From assembly GCA_054601695.1 (NCBI GenBank), contig BAAHQB010000227.1, positions 124,001 through 188,000 on the forward strand: a stretch of DNA of 64,000 nt, in the 5' to 3' direction. This document shows, one piece after another, positions 1-64,000 of this stretch. A program made the position numbers and the translations under genes. Positions within the stretch are counted from its first letter, which is position 1; each line of letters starts with the position of its first letter. The notes under the pieces are model-generated. The model was not told the origin of the DNA, ran no database searches, and worked only from the letters and a program-made list of their open reading frames with translations. This DNA comes from Amorphochlora amoebiformis (Eukaryota > Cercozoa > Chlorarachniophyceae).

Positions 1-205
1 ATATACATACACATATGTATGTATACATATATATACCCACATATACACATATACATACAATATAAATATATGTACATATATGTATATATATATATATATA
101 TGTATACATATGTATACATATACATATATATGCATATATACATATACATATACATACACATTATATATCACATATATATACACACATATACATATATACA
201 TACAC

Positions 206-258
<53 letters not shown>

Positions 259-1119
259 TACACATAATATAACCTAACTTTAACCGTATTTCTAACCCTA
301 ACATGAACCTAAACCGTAACCCTGACCTAACCTTAACCCCAACCCTAACCGTAACCCTAAGCCTAACCTTAACCTTAATCCTAACCTTAACCCTAACCTT
401 AACCTTAACCCTAACCCTAGCCTTAACCTTAACCCTAACCCTTACCTCAACCCTAACCTAACCTGTTATATTTTATGTCCTTTTCATCTACATCTAAACT
501 TACCCAACAAATCAATTTAACTCCAACCCTAACCCTAACCCTAACCCTAGATCTAATCCTGACCCTGTCTCCAGCCCCAAACCATACTATGATTTCAATC
601 CCAACCCTATACCTAAGCTAACCCTAACCTTAACCCTATGTCTAGGCCTAATATACAGGTCATCTCATTTTTTAAAAACAAGTTAACAACCACCCTTACC
701 CTAGCCCTAACCCCAAACCTACTATGTTCAATGTCTTCCCATTCTACAATTAAGTTTTTTCCTAACCCTAACCCTAATCCTAACTGTAACCCCAGTCCTA
801 ACCCTAACCCTAACCCTAACCCTAACCCTCACCCTAAGCCTACCATTGTATGTACAGGCTAACCCTAACCCAACAGTATCCTGATCCATACCCCAACCGT
901 AACCCCAACCGTAACCGTAACCTAACCCTAATCCTAACCCTAACATTACGCTGAATGAATGTCTTGCATTCTCTATCTAATCTGGCCCTTACCTCTAATA
1001 CTAACCCTGACCCTAAATCTAGCCCTAACATTAAGCTAACCCTCAGGTCTTCCCATTCTCTATCTAAGCTAGCCCTAACCTTTAACAATAACCCTAACCG
1101 TAACATGTGTATGTGTATA

Positions 1120-1160
<41 letters not shown>

Positions 1161-1239
1161 TGTGTGTGTGTTTTATTATATACTGTCTATAGTTATGGAT
1201 TCGCAAACTCGATATATAATATGTATATATATATATATA

Positions 1240-1292
<53 letters not shown>

Positions 1293-1323
1293 CATACTGT
1301 CTATAGTTACGGGATATGCAAAT

Positions 1324-1359
<36 letters not shown>

Positions 1360-1373
1360 CATACTGTCTATAG
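1..1373. repeat. TA microsatellite and degenerate CCCTAA repeats
   Basis: The first 280 bases are TA/TATG/CATA simple repeat. From about 283 to 1105 the + strand is a degenerate CCCTAA array with interruptions, including two or three diverged copies of a stretch containing CATTCTCTATCTAA (near 966 and 1055). From about 1105 it returns to (TA)n. I see no secure exon here. Two decayed copies of the exon start at 1374 lie at about 1180-1222 and 1292-1331. Confidence 0.8.
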
Positions 1374-1430
1374 TTATGGGATTCTCAAACTCGACAAGGT
1401 TTACGTGAGCTGTTTGAAGCAGAGATGATC

Positions 1431-1495
<65 letters not shown>

Positions 1496-1593
1496 TTATA
1501 CTAATATGCATGAAAACATATATATATATATATATTATATATATATATATTATACATGTACATATATGTAATATATATATATATATATATGTG

Positions 1594-1629
<36 letters not shown>

Positions 1630-1731
1630 CTAAGTAGAATATTCTTTTTTGTGCATATACTGCGGGTGGGTACATTTATACACGTGTGAACATACACAGA
1701 TCCACTACATTATGAGACGTAACACAATTAG

Positions 1732-1773
<42 letters not shown>

Positions 1774-1788
1774 ATATACATACATACG

Positions 1789-1829
<41 letters not shown>

Positions 1830-1899
1830 AAAATATATATATATATATATATATCTGTTAAAGCCATTTAGCCAAACTCTCACCATGGTTTATTTTAGA

Positions 1900-1974
<75 letters not shown>

Positions 1975-2045
1975 ATATATGTATATATATATATATACAT
2001 TCACTAAAGCCATTTAGCCATACTCTCACCCAAGGTTTTATTTTA

Positions 2046-2100
<55 letters not shown>

Positions 2101-2153
2101 TATGTAACATAATATATACATATATAGATATAATATATATAATACATAAATAT

Positions 2154-2195
<42 letters not shown>

Positions 2196-2511
2196 TGTCA
2201 ATTTGTTTACATACATAAAACATATACCTGAATTTAGACATCTCCAAGGCCCCGATCTTTATCACCCTCTAACAAAAGTAACCCTAATGATAAACCTAAC
2301 CCGAACACTAACCAAACCCGAACCCTAACCCGAACCCTAAGTCAAACCCTAATCAACCGCAACCCTAACGTTAGCATTCAGAGAGACTAGTCCATCGACT
2401 TTTTAGCATCTGTATTCCTTCTAAGAATACGTCTTTTTGTGAAGAGAACCTGTTTCCGGGCAGGTTAGGGAATTTGGGGTTGGGTATATGTATGTATGGA
2501 TGCAGATATAA

Positions 2512-2549
<38 letters not shown>

Positions 2550-2568
2550 GTAAGTATATATATGTATA

Positions 2569-2612
<44 letters not shown>

Positions 2613-2646
2613 CATATGTAAATAGATGTACATATATATACACATA

Positions 2647-2677
<31 letters not shown>

Positions 2678-2723
2678 GTATATATGTATGTATGTATATA
2701 CATATGTAAATAAATGTACATAC

Positions 2724-2765
<42 letters not shown>

Positions 2766-2814
2766 ATATGTATGCATATACATATGTAAATAAATATACA
2801 TATAGGAATGCAAT

Positions 2815-2856
<42 letters not shown>

Positions 2857-2876
2857 ATACATATATTATGTATATA

Positions 2877-2937
<61 letters not shown>

Positions 2938-3048
2938 ACATATACAATGTATAATCGATATAATTATGTAGAATTGTAGTAGAAGAATCCCCAGGGAGCC
3001 CGCCGGAGATTTACATCAACCAAACGATTAAGGTGTTTATATAAATGC

Positions 3049-3079
<31 letters not shown>

Positions 3080-3150
3080 TGTATGTATGTATTATATTTA
3101 TGTGTGTGTATGAGTATGTGACTAAAGAAGAGGCTGCAACAATTTGCATG

Positions 3151-3207
<57 letters not shown>

Positions 3208-3235
3208 TAATTTATTGTTTATTCATAAAGTGTAC

Positions 3236-3278
<43 letters not shown>

Positions 3279-3542
3279 ACATACATACATATGTATACAC
3301 CTATATACATACCTATGTGTGTATATATAGAGAGAGAGAGAGAGAAGAGAGTTTAGGTGTAACGTAACGTGTAATGTAATGTAATACACACACATATGTA
3401 TATGTATATATATATATAATTATATATATATATGTATATATACATATTTATATGTACATAAATATATATGTATGTATACATACACACATATACATATATA
3501 ATGTATACAGTTTTATATGCACAACATATTTCATTTGTAAAT

Positions 3543-3595
<53 letters not shown>

Positions 3596-3654
3596 ATGTA
3601 GCCAACAAGCTCCGGCAACACTGGTTCTATGATTATCTCGGGGTCATCGAATGT
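1374..3654 (+). CDS. Possible upstream exons, unknown product
   Basis: Several islands read as exons on the + strand: about 1374-1433 (contains [10 protein letters not shown], after a TATAG acceptor and before GTATAT), about 2239-2277 ([13 protein letters not shown]), 2377-2484 (contains [12 protein letters not shown]), about 2981-3032 (contains [12 protein letters not shown]) and about 3595-3652 (contains [15 protein letters not shown]). Phases agree between most neighbours: 2239 to 2377, 2377 to 2981, and 2981 to 3595. I do not recognise a domain. They may be the 5' part of the zinc-finger gene that follows, because an open frame also runs through about 3952-4123, or a separate gene that starts upstream of the window. 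Minus-strand readings of the islands near 2230-2280 and 2371-2449 are also open, so strand is not certain. Confidence 0.35.
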
Positions 3655-3722
3655 ACTTATGCAGTATATACGTATATTAGATATTGTATACGCAAACTTC
3701 ATACTCATGCGTATATACATGT

Positions 3723-3772
<50 letters not shown>

Positions 3773-4068
3773 TTGTGTGTGTATATATATATATATATAT
3801 GTATAATATACATATATAATATATATATATATATATTTATAATATATAATATATGTATATATATATATAGTATATTGCGAGTGCAACGGTCCGGTAGGCC
3901 GGTAGTCCGGTTCATCTCACCGGTAATAATATACCAGTGAGTAATAACTCTAGTAGCATAGTGGTATGGAGTCCAGGGTTGGCTGTGGTCCGTTTGGATT
4001 ATAACGAAAGACTATGGATATTATGTGCGGTCGGATACATCCTGTCTTACTTTCTTCCTCCGGAATCT

Positions 4069-15677
<11,609 letters not shown>

Positions 15678-16064
15678 TTAAGACTACAGAAAAGTTAAAC
15701 TTTATTTCTCGACCAAAGTTTATGCTACTACTGGACTCTTTTTTGAAAATTTGATGCAGCTCACATCATTGAATTATATCTAGTATCTAGTAGAGTATAT
15801 ATACTAGATGTGTGCTTCAGATACTCCAGATACTAATATGGTCATATACATATACTACGTGTACACGCAATACTGGTAAACCTTAAAAACACGGCACATC
15901 TACTAGATCTACTCAGCAGCTTTCAACTCTCATCCTTATCCTGGTGATCATCTGTTCTCTCGTAGTAAAGACAGTCTGTTGAAATAGAGTGTCCGGATTA
16001 ATAAACTCTGGAAACTTCAGGCTGGAACTATTACTTGCCAGTGCGTAATTAAGTCTAAATCCTC
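15678..16064. other. Convergent spacer, zinc-finger and G-patch genes
   Basis: This 387-base stretch between two facing stop codons has almost no TA repeat. It holds several CTAG words around 15780-15910 (for example CTAGTATCTAG) and presumably both 3' untranslated regions and cleavage signals. I could not identify an RNA gene. Confidence 0.6.
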
Positions 16065-38204
<22,140 letters not shown>

Positions 38205-38682
38205 GGTAGCTGAACGTCTTATGTGATTGGTGCAACACCGCCGCTTGTCTAGCTTGCTACTAGTAGCATAACACGGTCGATCGTGAATAATAAGTTGTAA
38301 TTATAATGATGGAACTTAGTATAATGTTATAAGATGTCTAGTATCTAGAGTGTATATCATATGACTCATAATATAGAACTTACTGTGAAAAGTAAGGATA
38401 TGGCTCGCTGAAGTCTAGTGAAACGATAGCTGGACGTAAGTCTAGAAAGTTTAACTTGAAAATCCCTTGGATACTCCGGCTATAGATACCAGGCTATGTA
38501 TATACCTAGAAATATCATAGTAGTCTAGCAGTATCTGCTTGAAGTTTTGCAGGAAACTTTGATAATGCATCACACAACTCAGGAATGCGCAAATATCGAT
38601 CTGGGTTTGTACTACCACGGTATATTGAAGCTCGATCTACCGCTCAGAGTCATGAGCCATCGATGTCTGAAGTTGGCTAGAT
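38205..38682. other. Convergent spacer, sirtuin and PsbP-like genes
   Basis: This TA-poor stretch separates two facing stop codons. It is rich in CTAG words (near ten, for example CTAGTATCTAGAG at 38340). Like the other convergent spacer it has CTAGTATCTAG and GATACTCC, but the two do not align throughout. I see no RNA gene. Confidence 0.6.
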
Positions 38683-44755
<6,073 letters not shown>

Positions 44756-45152
44756 CGATACAAGAGTTGTCAAGCGGCAGCGTGACCCCACTGAAAGTCA
44801 CGCATTTAATTTATGAAATTCGGCCGACAAGTTATTTTCTCCTAACAATTTGATCAGCTCTGTGGCGCTGGGGGCCACCAGACAACCCTGCTTTGGGGCC
44901 GACGCAGGGTGTGTACGCGGCCTCAAGGGACGGAACCGCCGGGGTTGAGCCCCAGCCTGTCGTCACATACAAACTATGCGTGAAGGATGGGTATTCCTCA
45001 CGATTACTATGTCCGCCCTTCAGGTAGTACCTCTCGAGTACGTCAGTCCGACGGCTCCTTTTCCCCGCGATAAGCCTTTGCCTCTAGCCTGAAACACTCA
45101 CAACTTCGACGCTTGACACGTACAAATTGTTCATGTTGCTCGATTTCAGATC
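44756..45152. promoter_or_regulatory. Probable bidirectional promoter, PsbP-like and PPR genes
   Basis: These 397 bases between two divergent start codons are free of TA and telomere repeats and comparatively GC-rich. Both organelle-targeted genes must start transcription here unless untranslated exons lie elsewhere. No TATA box or named motif could be assigned with confidence. Confidence 0.55.

Positions 45153-64000
<18,848 letters not shown>

Noticed and set aside
19-277. Tyr/Ile/His-rich open frames, here and throughout the window
   Set aside because: They are translations of TA, TATG and CATA microsatellite in all frames and both strands, with no domain and no codon structure.
283-1105. 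True chromosome end at the left edge
   Set aside because: The repeats are degenerate, interrupted and flanked by TA repeat and exons, and comparable arrays occur throughout the window.

Overview
This window looks like nuclear DNA of a photosynthetic protist, most likely an alga with a secondary (red-lineage) plastid. The coding sequence lies in about 97 very short exons (mean near 72 bases). These are buried in introns made almost entirely of (TA)n microsatellite, degenerate TTAGGG/CCCTAA telomere-like repeats and CT/GA tracts. Long reading frames rich in Tyr/Ile (TA repeats), Asn-Pro (CCCTAA) or Ser-Leu/Arg-Glu (CT/GA) are repeat artefacts. I found the genes by joining short non-repetitive islands at GT/GC...AG borders. 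I kept only joins in which the codon phase and a recognisable domain both carry across.

Layout, with strands alternating + - + - +: (1) a ten-finger C2H2 zinc-finger protein, + strand, 4069-15677, possibly with further exons from about 1374; (2) a nucleolar-type G-patch protein resembling GPATCH4/Tma23, - strand, about 23331-16065; (3) a SIRT1/Sir2-class sirtuin joined in frame to a C-terminal ZZ zinc finger, + strand, from about 24834 (secure from 26226) to 38204; (4) a PsbP-domain protein with a signal-peptide-like N-terminus, a transit region and a lumen-targeting segment, - strand, 44755-38683; (5) a pentatricopeptide-repeat protein with an organelle presequence, + strand, 45153 to beyond 64000. 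Genes 1/2 and 3/4 converge on CTAG-containing spacers of about 0.4-0.5 kb. Genes 4/5 diverge from a repeat-free 397-base spacer, and genes 2/3 diverge from a roughly 1.5 kb region.

The PsbP-like protein indicates photosynthesis. Its N-terminus, a hydrophobic segment followed by an Ala-Ala-Phe-Ala site, suggests import across extra plastid membranes. The PPR protein would act on organelle RNA, the G-patch protein in ribosome biogenesis, and the sirtuin and zinc-finger proteins in chromatin or transcription. No operon-like link between the genes is implied.

The most striking structural feature is that many exon-intron junctions are accompanied by one to several decayed copies of the same junction. 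These copies lie on the intron side, separated by (TA)n. Other unexplained elements are a roughly 44-bp sequence always on the CCCTAA strand of telomere-like arrays, and a CGGGTAGT-type repeat in three introns, always in the sense orientation.
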